In this document: in pieces, positions 21,101 to 35,200 of the stretch
Layout: every line of letters starts with the position of its first letter
How positions within the stretch are numbered: the stretch's first letter is position 1
Origin: Pyxicephalus adspersus
Taxonomy: Eukaryota > Chordata > Amphibia > Anura > Pyxicephalidae
Length of the DNA: 64,000 nucleotides
Assembly: GCF_032062135.1 (NCBI RefSeq)
Contig: NC_092859.1
Coordinates: 132,136,518-132,200,517, forward strand
Direction: 5' to 3'
Notes under the pieces: generated by a model
What the model was told of the DNA's origin: nothing
Databases searched by the model: none
What the model saw: the letters and a program-made list of their open reading frames with translations, nothing else
Made by a program: the position numbers and the translations under genes

Positions 21101-22554
21101 CTAACAGAGTAACCACAACAGGTTCCATAAACGGGCTGCTCTTAGTACCTTTTTGTCTTACCCAGTAGCAGGCAATTACAGCCTCATTCAGCCCACATAA
21201 TAAAACTCCCGTGTACAGCTGACATTAAAAAACAGGTCTAGGTACTAAATATGTGGATTTAGGACTACATGACCCAACCAAGGTTCTAAAAAACCAGTGT
21301 CCAGAATTCAGATCAGAACTTATAATACATAACTATTTCTTTTACAGTTGGTAATATCTATCATTTATTTTTGTAGACGCAAGTATTAGGGCATCAGTCT
21401 AATTTTCTTTTTGTAGACTGGTGAAATACTAAGGATTTGGACATTTTTATAAAACCATATTATGAGGTTTGATGTTTCCTACAGTTCAATCAATAGGAAT
21501 GAAGCTTCAGGTCCATTGCTATAATGTTGACAGATCTAATAACCACCTCATGACAAATGTGAAATGGATTATCAAAGCACAAAGGTAACAGTATTGTGGA
21601 CTTTGATAGTTTTCATTATCTTTCACAAACATGCCAAGGTTGCAGTCTCAGGAATTATCAGTTGGGCCTATGGTTGTTATTGATAACCATGTACCGCTAC
21701 TAATCACACTATATTCCTAAATTGGTTCCAAAGTGTGTGAATGTAAAGAATTAGATGATATGCATTCATTATGTGATTCCGGAGGTAGATTCTAGCTGAC
21801 TTCATGGTCAGCATTGCCCAGAAATTGAGAATATAGCAGCAACCAGCACAAGATTGGGTCCCAAACTGCCACAGCTAAGAGGAAGTCTAAGTTCCCTTTA
21901 AACTGAACATTAAGCAGCATTAAAATGTGAAACAGAAAACCATCCGAAAATACTCATAATCCAATCCAGCTTTCCCATTATTTGTGTCACCTTACCTGAA
22001 GCCAATTATTGTGATGTTATCTCCTGACTAGGAGAACCTGTTGTACTTTGTATACAGTATGATGATGTTTTGTGTGTAGGAATACCTTTACTTTTTTAAA
22101 AAGGTTGCTAAATGTACAGCGATGAAGTGTAAAGTTTGGTAAATTTATATAAACTAAGGTCCAGCATGCTATAACCAGATTAGTGAAAGATTTACTGTGC
22201 TTGACTGCTTTGGGTTGCTATATTTGTCCTAACAAATACATTTGAATAGGAGGCAACCATGTTACCATATTTATTAGAAGAACTGTTGCTTCTTTTAAAT
22301 ACCTGTATGTAGCCACAGTGCCCAACATGTGTTCCTTAGGGCCCCTACAGATATTCTGTTTTTCTTGTCTAGGTCTTTACTTAGGTCATTAAAAAAAAAT
22401 CTTTATAATGACTCCTACTAGAGAATATGCTCTTACACTACCTTACATTTCTGTACTGTGTAACCTTTTTCTAAATTTTTTCACCTGATATTTTATAATG
22501 GATTTTTCCAAAAGAAACATCTCCGGTCTCCAACGTTTATAGCATTTTAAATTT
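21101..22554. other. Intergenic, no gene seen
   Basis: AT-rich intergenic sequence between the MITE and the short tandem repeat at 22555; nothing recognised. Confidence 0.45.
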
Positions 22555-22645
22555 CTCTTGCAGCATGACTGTATTCTTTGATCATATTCTGCAGCATGTT
22601 GCAGTCTTTTATCATTTCTTGAAGCATGTCTGTAACCTTTGACCA
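22555..22645. repeat. Short minisatellite, ~30 bp unit, 3 copies
   Basis: GCAGCATGACTGTATTCTTT, then GATCAT, repeats imperfectly as GCAGCATGTTGCAGTCTTTT..ATCAT and GAAGCATGTCTGTAACCTTT..GACCA. A similar unit occurs widely in frogs (from memory). Confidence 0.5.
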
Positions 22646-22686
22646 CAATTTCATAACCATAGGGGGTTAATACTTGTTATAATATA

Positions 22687-22835
22687 TATATGATCTGGGT
22701 GGGAAGAAATTGTAGCTGGGTGCCAGCCCTTGAATTGTGAACCAACTATTCTGTAACCATCCAAAAACAGCCAGGTGGTTATTGAAAAGTGCCGGGTGGT
22801 GCGCCCTTCTAAAAGGGGCTGGGGAGAACACTGAT
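22687..22835 (-). repeat. Interspersed repeat B, antisense copy
   Basis: The - strand reads CAGTGTTCTCCCCAGCCCCT, TTTTCAATAACCACCTGGCT, then GGTTACAG. It aligns with the + strand of 32316-32400. Inverted GGTGGTTA/TAACCACC pairs within it suggest a small DNA transposon. Followed by a TA-rich stretch and a CA run at 22836-22880. Confidence 0.45.
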
Positions 22836-22880
22836 ATATATAAATATATATATATTTATTTATAAGCACACACACACATA

Positions 22881-23876
22881 CAATCTGATATCATTTCTCT
22901 TTTTATAAATTATCATTCTTTTTAATATTTTCATTCCATATACAAGCTTGACTAAGCTGTCAAAAACCATGACATGATGGGCCTGAGGCAAACTATAACA
23001 CAGACAGTGGGGGCTTTAATGGTGACCTAATATTCACATAATTTAAAAGTTAAAACAAATGCTGCACCTGTTCACGCACCACTGGCAGTATTATAGTTTA
23101 CCCAAACTTTTGTCACTGACACATATGCTAGTCAGCTCCAAAAAGTCAGCTATAAAAAACAAACTCTGGGTCAACACTGAGCCAACATTGGTATATAAAG
23201 TCTTCTATTACATTTATGTCTTCATGTTTTATTAAAAGATGACATGATAACTGTTCTAAATTCCCCACAACAGAACAATTAACAATTTATTTTCTTTCTG
23301 GACATCAGTGTGTGACAATAATTTACTTATTATGTTGGTAACAGTAATAATATTTAAACATTTCTGTACAAATTTCACACCACTACAGTATGCTGGCTTG
23401 TTTTTCAATTCATTAGTTTTAACATTATAAATCTCATTAACACATTGTCCAGGCTTTTTCATGTCTACCTAGAGGAATATTCTCAGCCTTGATGTTGCAG
23501 CAACCTGAAATCTATCTTGCAATACTGAACCCATAAACTATTTTCATCACTCATTAAAGGGCAAGCAGTATCATCTTCTGTAATGTATTACAAAGATTGC
23601 TCTAAATGAGCAGTGCTGAGTATTGCAGCTGTGTTACAACACATACCGCTCCTGTTGTTTATTTTTGAAACTCGTGTCGGGGGTCAGAGCTTACAAATTG
23701 GCCCCAGTGGGGCACTAATGGCATCCTGAAGGAATTGATGTTGTTACTTAGTTACCCTCTTTAACAGTGGACAAACATTACCATACAAATAATATTTTTT
23801 AATGCAAAATAAACTAAGTGCAGTGTCGACACCCAGCTTAAGACAGATGCACAGTACCCAACGGAGCGTCACAGTC
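22881..23876 (-). terminator. SLC27A2: SLC27A2 3' UTR/flank with candidate poly(A) signals
   Basis: On the - strand AATAAA occurs at 23658-23663, 23286-23291 and 23228-23233, about 215 to 650 bases past the stop codon. The first is the nearest good candidate. Nothing else is recognised here. Confidence 0.35.
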
Positions 23877-24053
23877 TTACAATTTAATTTTTTTATTTTT
23901 AATGTCTGTATATATAGTTTGCGTCATGGGCACATATTTCTTTTCCCTCTCATCCTGAAAATAAATGGGGTCAGTGATCGTGGATGGATCGAAGCCTTGT
24001 TTTACAAGCTCCACCTTGCGCTGTTTAAAAGTTCCTGTGATTTCCAGTTCATC
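23877..24053 (-). CDS. SLC27A2: SLC27A2 exon 10 and stop
   Basis: 177 nt, 58 residues plus TAA at 23877-23879: [20 protein letters not shown] through [14 protein letters not shown] to KKIKL. The TGTFKxRK block holds the lysine expected to act in adenylation. Acceptor GTTTAG. Confidence 0.94.
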   Translation of the reverse strand, partial: DELEITGTFKQRKVELVKQGFDPSTITDPIYFQDEREKKYVPMTQTIYTDIKNKKIKL

Positions 24054-27000
24054 CTAAACAAAAAAAAAATAATAATAAAATAATTAGTATCGGTCATTTG
24101 ATGATACATATGTGATGTGTATATATATATATAATGTGTATAATATAATTTAAGGGATATGTCTTCCCAATACATAGAGCATGGTCACTTTAAAACTAGG
24201 GTATATGCTGGGAAAAGAGTCCAGGAGTAGTGGAAAGCAACTCTGCTAGGGTTGTTATGGTCAATTTATTTCAGGGCCCTGGACCCTGGAATGGGAAGGA
24301 AGGCACAGGTACCATTCCACCCAGGTACACCCAGAAGTTTGGCCACAGGAAGACTGGAGGTCTGTCTTACTGTAAATGGAAACACTGCAGCTAGGCTGCA
24401 AACAAGCCTTTGTGGAAGTGGATTGGGAACCTTTTTGTTTTATAGGAAAAGCTGTTGATGCTATTTTTATATGATTTATAGACTGTGGAATTCTCACTAG
24501 GGACTGTACTACAATGTGCTGTACTGTGGACTCTACACCTTCCTCATAAAGCTGCCGTAAGCTGCCTTTTTCATTTTATTTTCAATATATCCTGAAGGAT
24601 TCTATTTTGTTTTGGATCAAAAAAAAAGAGAAGTGGACAGTTATCAAACTTTTCTGTGAGCTTGCTGCAAGAGCTAATTCCCCTCCATAGCATAATATAA
24701 ATACACACACACAAAACAGTCATGTGAAAGAGTATGTAAGTAATAGAAAAAGTATAGAAATAATAGACATTGTTAACTGGAAAACATTAGATCCTTATTA
24801 AGTCAGTGCCTACAGGTAAAGGTGATATACTTGAATATTACAGAAGGAAAATGTGCCCTTTCAACTATTTAGTCAACAAAAATATCAACAGATGTAATGG
24901 TGTACTGTGAATATGTGGCTCCATAAGCCAATATCGCCCCAATTAGCAAAAAAGCATTTCTTGGAAGAATTTTTATTTTTGCAATCAAATAAAATTCTAA
25001 TTGCTCCTGAATGCAAAATTCTTCCATTTACAATATGATTTTTTTTTGCCAGTTTGAGACAAATTACCAGTCATTTAAAATTCATGCTAATGTTTATTTT
25101 CCTTACAGTTGAATGGTTCAGTTTAATTTTTAGGGCCTTGTATACATAATGAGGGCCTTTTGTAGCTCTTTTAATATTGTCATGATGATCCCACACACAT
25201 CAAAAGCAAAGAGAACACCATACCCTAGATATCTGAGGTTTAATAAGGACAAGGTCTACCAGTATACTCCCTAAGGGCTTGTACCCATTGGTGCTTTGCA
25301 TTTGAGGACCTGTTAACACAACACATAGCAATGCAAGTGACACACGTTGTGTTACCATTTACTTTAACATGGCATCCTTAATACAACTTGTACACACAGT
25401 ACAACAAGCTGTAACACATGACAATGAAAATGCACATGCTCTTTAGAAAATGTAGTGCAGAGAAGTAGTACAAACAGACGTACACAGGTTTTTATTGGGA
25501 CTTAATCTGGTACAACTAACTTCATAGATTTGAAGCAGCAGTAAATGTATGTATGTACTTTTCCACATAAAAAGTTGCATTTTCATAAATGTGGATTATG
25601 AGAAATAATACAGTATGTTTCAGTTTTATGTGTCATTTATTATGAGGTATCACCTTTATCAGTAGGAACTCTTTGAATGAAGATCTAATGTTTGCCTTCA
25701 ATATGTTAAAAACTCCACCATTTTCATGAAGTGTATGTATACAGTATACAAGTAGTCCCCGGGTTACATACGAGATAAGGACTGTAGGTTTGTTCTTAAG
25801 TTGAATTTGTATGTGAGTCAGAACAGGTACATTATTTTAATAAATGCAATTAGGACAGATGTTTGTCTCAACATATTATTAGGCAGGGTGGTGTCAGTTA
25901 CTGTATAAAATCCTCACTGTGAGTTAATCACAATCAAAGCAAAAAACAACTTTATGGAGCATAGACATTCATTAACTTCTGGAGTAAGCTGTGCTTTGAT
26001 ATGTAAAAAGAAACAACTGCAGAGTTTGTCTTGGTCATTAAAGAGTTACAAGAGGTTGCAGAAAGAGCTCAGTCCTTAAGATCACCCTCAACCTCAGCTT
26101 TGTTTAGCAAAAGATTTCTTCTGCAAGTCATGCAAACTGTCCCCCTCCCCCCACCAGCCCTGTTAATATTTAGGAGTCAACCGTATGTCGGAAGTCTTTA
26201 ACTCAAGGACTACCTGTAAATAGTGAAACATTTCAATTTCATTCTAAGCTCTCATGCCCATTACTAATCTTACTAATTAACATGGTTTCTACATTTATCA
26301 TTAATCAGTTTCTTTGTACTATACTTGACACTTGTACTATACCCCCCAATTTAGCATTAAACTATTGTCCTTCCTGATGCCCAGACCCTGAGGTAACCCG
26401 TATCCCCCATATTTATGATTTGGTAGGAAGCCATAATAAGTTATAGAAATGATACCAGTAATTTTAATATCTGAATTTCTGAACAGCCCTAGGGAATAAA
26501 TAGAAGTTTTACCTGGATCCTAATGAAGCGCGGTCTTGCATAGTTTGGCAGAAAGTCTCGAACATGTGCATACAATTTTCTACCATCAAAGTTCTCATAT
26601 TTTCTCAGCTTGAGGGTGGCCATTCCAATCCGCCCTTCATGATCTGTTTAAGAAACCACAAAATTATTTAGAATACTTCTGTACAAGATATTGGATAGAG
26701 AAGACCTGAGAGAGATCAGCAAGAGCTGTGTGTTACAAAACCTCATATTAGTAAAACCAGTCTTGGCACCATTGCTGCTTACTTTAAGTACTGTGCCGGT
26801 TTGGGTACGATGCTGGCAGACTTTACCTCACCACCTTTCTCCAAGTACCGTACAACAAGAATGTACCTATTATGTGTCAGAACACCTGATATACACGTTT
26901 GTTCACATTCATTCAGTGAAACACAGACAAGGAAGATAGATTTGGGCCCCTGTGCAGAACTGACTTGGGTCCCCTGGCAAAGTGACTTAGATCAAATACA

Positions 27001-30000
27001 TGATTTAGATGTGGAGATAAAGGCAGGTGCATTTTCATGCAAACATTGCATTATAACTTCTTCCATGATCCCAACCGAGACTCCCTATTAATTATTTCTT
27101 TGGACATGTAGGGTTTTTAATGCAAGATGCACTTTTTTTTTGGAAAAGTTAAACTTTACATATTGTTTTACTAGTCTGGTTTATTTTTTTTGGATCACTT
27201 TATATTTCTGACGTGCTGGTTTTAGATTACTTCTGATTATACATATTCATCCTAAAATCAATTCAAACTGTTCAAATTTATGATAGTCTTACTTCAAAAC
27301 CCAGAATACCTCTTAAAATATAATTTTTTTTGCAAATTTCTTGTTTTTTTTTCAAATAAATGAAGGTTAATAAATAAATAATTAAATAATAAATAAAGTT
27401 AAAAAACTAGAATTTTTCCCATAGAAGCCAACAGGATTTTCTGTTGAATTTGTAGCCTGCAACAGAAATATGACAACTGGAAATTGATTGGCTGCCATGG
27501 GAGCACAGACACTTCAACAGGTTAGTACATTAGAGAGGAATTAGTTCTGCCCTATCTGACACTTAATAATAATTATCTGTAATTATGTTTTGAAACGATG
27601 CTATTTGCACATTAGCACTAATTAACTTATCACCATAAATTACGCAAATACATTATAGTTACAAATCACCTTACAAGGAAGTCTTCTAATAGGCAACCAA
27701 GTAATTGTGCCATAGAAATCTAGTTCTGTTTATCAAAATCCAGGGTGCTCCATTAGCCACAATACTACATACAGGTGTACAATATCCTAACAGATGTTAG
27801 TTGTAAATTAGCATGAAAAATATATACCTTTATAATGATTCCTTTCTAATTATGATTGAAGAAATGAACTGGTCAACCAGGACTCAGTGGGCAAGAAAGT
27901 AAGCTGGGTGCCCAGAATTATACCTCTTGTCTATGTTCACCATCATTCCATGGTGACACACAATAGACCTTATTTATGAAAAATGAGAATCAAAGAAGAA
28001 CCAATGATCAATGTCACACTTGGGGAGAGAGGGCCACTAGGGGGCGCTGCGGCTTGCACAGAAATGGTGTGAGCCCTGAGAAGGGCCAAGGTGCAGAGTC
28101 TAAGCAGTAACCAGGTCTTCTCCAGAGCCTCTAGTGGTGAGGATGTTGTGCTGCTGGTTACTGCCAGGTTGCGATTTTTAGGCACACCAGGGTGGGCAGC
28201 ATACTGGACAACAAGGGGTTAACACCTCAGCTGGACAGGGGAAGTACTAAAATAACTACCTGGGTGGTTACCCCGAGCCTGGTTTGGGGTAAGAAAACTT
28301 TAAGCGTAAGCGTTTACCCCGAACCTGGTAAACTGGTACCCGGTAAGGTAGCTAAAAATAGAAACAAGCGTTACAGTGCAATCTGATTATCATACAACAT
28401 TGTATGACAATCGGATTACAACTGAAAAAAAACACTCACCTTGTCCCCGCAGCTCCTCCTGAGACGTCTGTCCTCTTCTGTCTTCTCCTGGTGTGTGCAG
28501 AAACGATCTACGGGGTTTCCCGGACATATTTCGGTAACTTATGCCTAAGAATTATAGCCTACAATGTATAAAAAATTTCCATGCAAGAAATGTAACACTT
28601 TTTGCATGGAAATACAGAACGCTTATTCATTAGAATAATGAGAACGCTCATTAGAACGCTCTGCGTTTGCATATGCGTCCCTTGGCAAATCCTGATGAAG
28701 TCAGTGCGTGCGCCCGTCGACGGGGCTTGTGGCGGGAAATTCAAAATTTTTGTATTGGATTCAATACAAAGTCCTGTATCCAATCCAATACAAAATAATA
28801 AAAAATATATTAATGTGGTTTTGTCTATACGTATGTGACTTTGAATTAATGCATTTCCAGTATTTTCAATTTATTTATGCATTCTTGTTTAGGCTTTTTA
28901 CATGATTGTGTGTTTCAAACTTTATTATATTCAGGATATCTAGACCCTTGTTTGGACATATTTCAGTTACAGGTCTACAATATAAAAAAAAATGTTCACG
29001 AAAAACAGTGTACCGCTTTTGGTACAGAAATCCATACATCAGTGAAACGCCAAGGTGGTTAACCAACAGGTGTACAGGAACTGCTCAGCAGAGCTAGGGG
29101 GCTCGGCACTAGTGGAGACACATTGCACGAACGCTGAGTGTTGTGTCTGAGCTAGCTAAACAGCCAGGGATAAATAGGCAAGTATCTGATTGGCCTTCGG
29201 GGTGAGCAAAACTGATAAAGCTGGGAAACGTAGGCAAGGCACACCCAGAGTCAGAACTGCCAGCATGCACAGGAGAGAGGCGCCTGTGCTTTAGTGAGGA
29301 AGAGGTAAGTGTCACAACCAATATTCCATCATTTTTTCCACAAAGTTTTTTTCAATGAGTGAGAAAAAAAGACGTCAACTGAAACAGACAGTAAGTTTAG
29401 TATATATCTCAATGATATTATATATATTACAGGGTAGAAGGGTTTAAAGATTATATTCAGCACAATCTACCACATAGGTGCATGCAGTAAAGATATCATG
29501 ATGACTGGTATCAAATTTGTAAGGGTTTTGTTTATTTTGTATAGGCACTAACCTTCCTGTTGCCCCTCTGAGTATCCTGCAATGCAAATGTAAAAGGGGA
29601 CAACTAAAACTAATTAGCCCCAAATTATTATGTATAAATAGAAAACAGGAAACAGCAAAGAAAAATGAAGAAAGTAAGAGGGAGGGAAGGGGAAGAAAGG
29701 AGACTGAAGGTGGATAGGCGTGTTTACCACTAGGTTGCATGCCAGTGATATTTGAAACTCAGGTTAACTGAGGCCACACATGTATTTAATCCAGGGAATC
29801 CAAAATATCAGCTATTTCTATAAGAATTATTGCATTTGACCATATGCTTTTCATTTATAAAGGTGCATGTAAGTTGCTGTTTGACCTCTAATAGAAAGAG
29901 AAGATTTCTTCCATTTCACTGATGCTATTGTGTGTCCAATATTTTTCAAAGTTTAGGATGGTTATAATAAGTGTCTTCTAGCGCATTCATGCAGAGTATA

Positions 30001-32190
30001 CCACATTAGATAAAAAGTAAGAAAATTAATTTATAAAAACAGTCTATAGTATTTTGTGAAAAGATACAAGGTATATTCCTTACTTGGGACAGGTACTCCA
30101 TAGACATTGACTTCTTCTATAAAAGTCACCAGACTCAAAATATCAGCAACCTCGGTAGTAGCAACGTTTTCCCCTTTCCATCTGAAATGGAAAATATAAC
30201 AATTGAATGTATACAATTGCATGCTGTAGACACATAACCCCATGTAAACAAGTGCTTTAGGAAGAACCTTTAAAAGTACTGTAAAGCAAATTGCAGGTTA
30301 GAAAATTATGCCTTCACCATAAACAATGCATTCTAATCTCTGTTAATGACAGGCATTTTGTTCGCTTTAGGAAAACAAATATATTCAGCAGAGAAAAAGC
30401 CTGAAACACTTGCTGCTTCTACAGACTCCACTTGGTATGACTTGTTCTATCTCCACTTCAAGTTCCAGAGATCTTCTATTAAATCATATATATGGCATAA
30501 TATTTATTTTATGCCCAGAATAATATTAGAAGCTGGGGTCATTTTATATCCACATTTACATATGGGTCTTCTTTCTATTTACAGCTAAAATATTAACTGG
30601 GTTCATTTTTTACCTAAATCTAGGGGAGTAAATAGATTTATTTTATATTCACACGTAAAATAGTAGCAGAATTAAATGCCCACCATTTAAATAGGCAGAT
30701 TTGCTAAATTTCTGCCCAGACCTAGCATGGCAGCCCATTTTAGTAAAGCTGCACCAGGCAGTTAAAGATATACTTTCATCAGTGAACCTAGGGTGATCCA
30801 GCAAATCTAGAAAGGATCTGGTTCAGATCCAGGATTGAAAACAAATGGCTTTTAGGAAATCCATTCCAGGTATGCTGGATCACCCAGCTTCACTGATGAA
30901 ATTGTATCCTCTCCAGCCTTGAAAAGTTTTAATAAATCAAGCCCAATATTCCAGTGGTTGTTATCTAATTGTTGTTTTTTTTTATTTGATTTACATTTGA
31001 GTTACATTCATCCATTAGCAACTCTCTGTCACAATATTTCAGGTATATTTGGTCTGCTTTTGAATGGTACATAAACAATTTGTTCTTTATATTAGCTTAT
31101 ACTTATTAATACATTGCTTTTGAGTATATTATGGGACTGGATTAGCAAAACGAGGTTGTCAAAATGCCAGCATTTTTATGGTTTGGAAAGGGTTGGGATA
31201 AGTTAAAATCCACCAGAAATAAAATTTCCCCTGTGACCCCATTATATACATTTATCTTCACTACCTATTTTTGTAACAAATAGTAAATGCAGATGTCACT
31301 ACGAGAGACAAGGCACAGCAGCAATAAAAACATTGTCAGAAAGTCCTTCCTCATTCTACTAAAATATATGCTTTGTAATACAGTATGTCCCTGTTGAAGA
31401 GAGATATGCCAGAGATATATGACAGATAAAAAATAAACCATGCAATTAGGTTAATTGGCTTCCCAAAATAATTGACCTTAGACTGTGTTAATGACATATG
31501 ACTATGGTAGGGACATTAGATTGTAAGCTCATTTGAGGGACAGCTAGTGACATGACTATGGACTTTGTACCGTGCTGCATATTATGTTGGCGCCATATAT
31601 GTTCTTTAATATAATGTTTTTATAAATCAAGCTCTATGACAAACACATTTGTCTTAAATAAAGTAATGCTTTTTGTACTCTTCATGTGTTTATAACTGAC
31701 ATTAGGTTCACTATAGGGCCATTGAAGTACTAAGAAATCCTCTATCATTTTTTTTTTAAACTGCAAATGATTAATATTGTTATGTTATCACTTACCTAAA
31801 TGTGTCTCCAACTCTGTCATGGAAATAAATAAATTTCTGCTGATCGACCATTAAAATATCCCCAGTATTGAAATACATGTCTCCTTTGCGGAACACATCC
31901 TTAAGTATCTTTTTCTCTGTATGAGTCTTGTTTCCGGCATAGCCCCCAAATGGTGATAGTTTAGTAATCTTGCTGACCAGTAGCCCAGGCTGTCCTAGAA
32001 AAGAAAGACAATTCAAGATAAGCAGAGACATAATGGATAACTGTTATAGACCATGATTACAGTACATCTGTTGTGGGAACGTTATAGGTACTGCTAGTGC
32101 TGATCCCCTAAAGTCTAGTTACCTGGCAATGTAATAACTTAAATCTAAAATGATGTCATGTTCAGCAGAAAAAGGTAATACGAGATAGAT

Positions 32191-32252
<62 letters not shown>

Positions 32253-35200
32253 CATCATACATACATACATTAATACAAGAGTTAAAGTGAGCAGCTGCAA
32301 AAAAATGACCATCTACAGTGCTCCCCTCAGACCCTTTTAGCTGGGCACCTCCTGGCAATTTTCAGTAACCACACAGTTTTTGGGTGGTTACTGAAAAGCT
32401 GAGACACAATTCCCTTTACTGGACAGCTGGGGATCGAAAAATGGGACATGCTAACGGGGTGGGCATTAGAAAGTTGCAATAAAGTATGGTGAGGGGTGGT
32501 GAAAAGCCAATACAATTATAGGGGTTACTAGATAAATAAAAATGTCTTAGCTGTTTTCAGATTACTGATATGAAATTTTTACTCTGGTGAAATGAGATGA
32601 GGTGAACCTGTGCTCACTTTAAACATCCAATTTTGAGCAGATAGATAAACAAAAGTACTGATTTCTTCTTTATGCTATTGAATGTTTGCAGTGATTGTAC
32701 ATTCATGTTACCTCACTTCTCACGTTAATGTGGTGGATCTATAAAAGGTAAAGAAAATGTTCACTAGGTAAAAGAAGATTAAGGAAGGAGCTTTATTCAC
32801 TTCACTCATCTAATCTTTTACAAGCACATTCATATCTTTTTCACATCTGGATTTATCCTGCACATTATTGTTTATTTATATAGGGTAAGTGAAATTTTAC
32901 TTTGTAATGTTAGTATTCTATACTCTTTTAGTATATAAACCCCATTGGATGAGTTTGTCAATTTATTACACACCTCTCTTGGCCCTGACACAGCGGCCTT
33001 TGGCATCTCGGACCGGCTCATCCTTTTCAATGTCGTATTTAATAAATTCATATGGAAGTATTTTCTGTTAAAACAAAGGAGACTTGTTAGAATTCAGAAA
33101 TACATAGTAAAAGCTGAATGATATATTTACAAATGTAAAAATATGTACATATTTTGAAGGACACTACTTTACCTTTGGATTGTCCAGGAGCACAGTATAC
33201 ATGACATGTTTTTAGTATTGGGTTTTTATTTTATTTATTTGGGTAGTAATTTTTAAGACCCCTTTTTCTTGGATACAGTGTTATACATAGCTATGATTTT
33301 ACTAATATATTTTGCACAAAAGGTGTTGTAATTTTGTTTCTGGAATAAATTAGGAATCTTTTCAAACACTACTGTGGCCATTTTGTATTTAAATATTTTT
33401 ATTGAATTTTAAACAAGGTAATTTTGATAATATAATAGCACAACAGAAATCATTGAAAAACTCATGAAAACTATAGAAGTGGCTTAAAATATTGCAATAA
33501 AATGAACAACTGATAATAACGAGTCAAAAATAAATAAGCCATGGGTCACTTTTTACAATAATGTCTCATTAGTGTAACAAAAACAAGAGGAAAAAGAAAA
33601 GGAAAGAAAAAACAAAAAAGGAAAAGAGAAAAGAAGAGAAAAGGGAAAGGAAGACTTCACGAACCAGACTAGAAGAACTTTTTTTTAATTATATTACTTA
33701 TCAATTGCACTGGGGAACAATTTTGAACACATTTTTTGTTGACTTAATTTTTTAAGGTAATTTACACTAAAATAGGTATGCTGATTCTGAAAGTGCAGTT
33801 AGTTTTCTTCTATCACGTCAGGTTTTTCCTCTACCGCTTATAATAAAGCGGTTACTGTAACGTGGATTTGTATAGGCTATTCATTTACATGCAAGACAGT
33901 GTGGTCGGAGGTTGTGGTCTGCTCTACGTAGTGAATAGACAAAACTTATTTTTCTACTTACACATGTATTTTTTTTCTTTCAGATCATGTCTGGCTCCGC
34001 TGTTTCTCATTGTCAGTGCCTAAACAAACCCGATTCATTTTGTTATATCTGTGGCAGTTTCATTATTCCCAGTCAAAGAGCGAACATCAGCACATTTTTT
34101 AGCGCAAACCTATTTGGCACATTTCAAAGTTAAACTTAGTGATCAAGATAAGTCATGGGCCCCTCATAAGGTGTGCAAACAGTGTGTTGAGGGTTTAGGG
34201 ATGTGGACAAAGGGAACACGTGATAAGATGCCATTTGGTATACCTATGGTTTGGCGAGAGCCAGGAGATCATTTCAGTGGCTGTTACTTTTGTAAAGTGA
34301 AAACTTCAGGATATAACAAGAAAAATAAATGTAACATAGAGTATCCTAGTCTACCATCGGGTATACCCCCAGTGGCTCATTCAGATGAAATCCCAGTGCC
34401 GGTTTTTGTTACACTACCCCCTCTTGACAAAAATGATTATGGTGATGAACTAGGTGACAACAATGATGAAGAAAGAGTTTGATCAGCATGAGTTGAGTGA
34501 TTTGGCACGTGATTTGGGACTATCAAAGAAGGCTTCAGAACTCCTAGCATCAAGACTGAGAAAATCTTACTTGAAAAAGGAACAAAGGTATCGTACTTTC
34601 CAACCAGAGAAATTGCATTTCTGCAGTACTTTAGAAATGACAGTGGCTTTGTGTATTGCAATAACATACCTGGTTTAATGGAGGAATTGGGAATTCCAAT
34701 CTATAACTAAACTGAATGGTGACTTTTCATCGATAGCTCAAAGCAGAGCTTAAAGTGTGTCCTCCTTCACAATGGAAATATATTTGGGTCAGTCCCAATT
34801 GGTCATTCAGTTTCTCTTTGTGAAGAATATGCAGCCATAAAGAGAGTCATTGAGTTGTTGCAATATCACCAACACAATTGGGTCATTTGTGTTGACCTCA
34901 AAATGGAATGCTTCCTTCTTGGTCAGCAACTTGGATACACCAAGTATGCCTGTTATCTGTGCATGTGGGACAGCAGAGTTCGTGAGAGACATTGGGTGGA
35001 AAGGAATTGGCCTCCAGGATCTGCCCTAAAACCAGGTGATCCAAACCTTCTACATGAGCTACTTGTTGATAGAAAGAATATTATATTGCCACCTCTGCAC
35101 ATGAAACTGGGTCTGATAAAGCAGTTCATTAAAGCTTTGCCAACTGAAGGAGACTGTTTCAAGTACCTCATTTTGGCATTTCCTAGCCCTATTTGAAAAA

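Noticed and set aside
34051..34482. 143-codon + strand frame as a live host gene
   Set aside because: It is one frame segment of a longer motif series broken by frame changes and stops; annotated as a pseudogene or mobile-element fossil.
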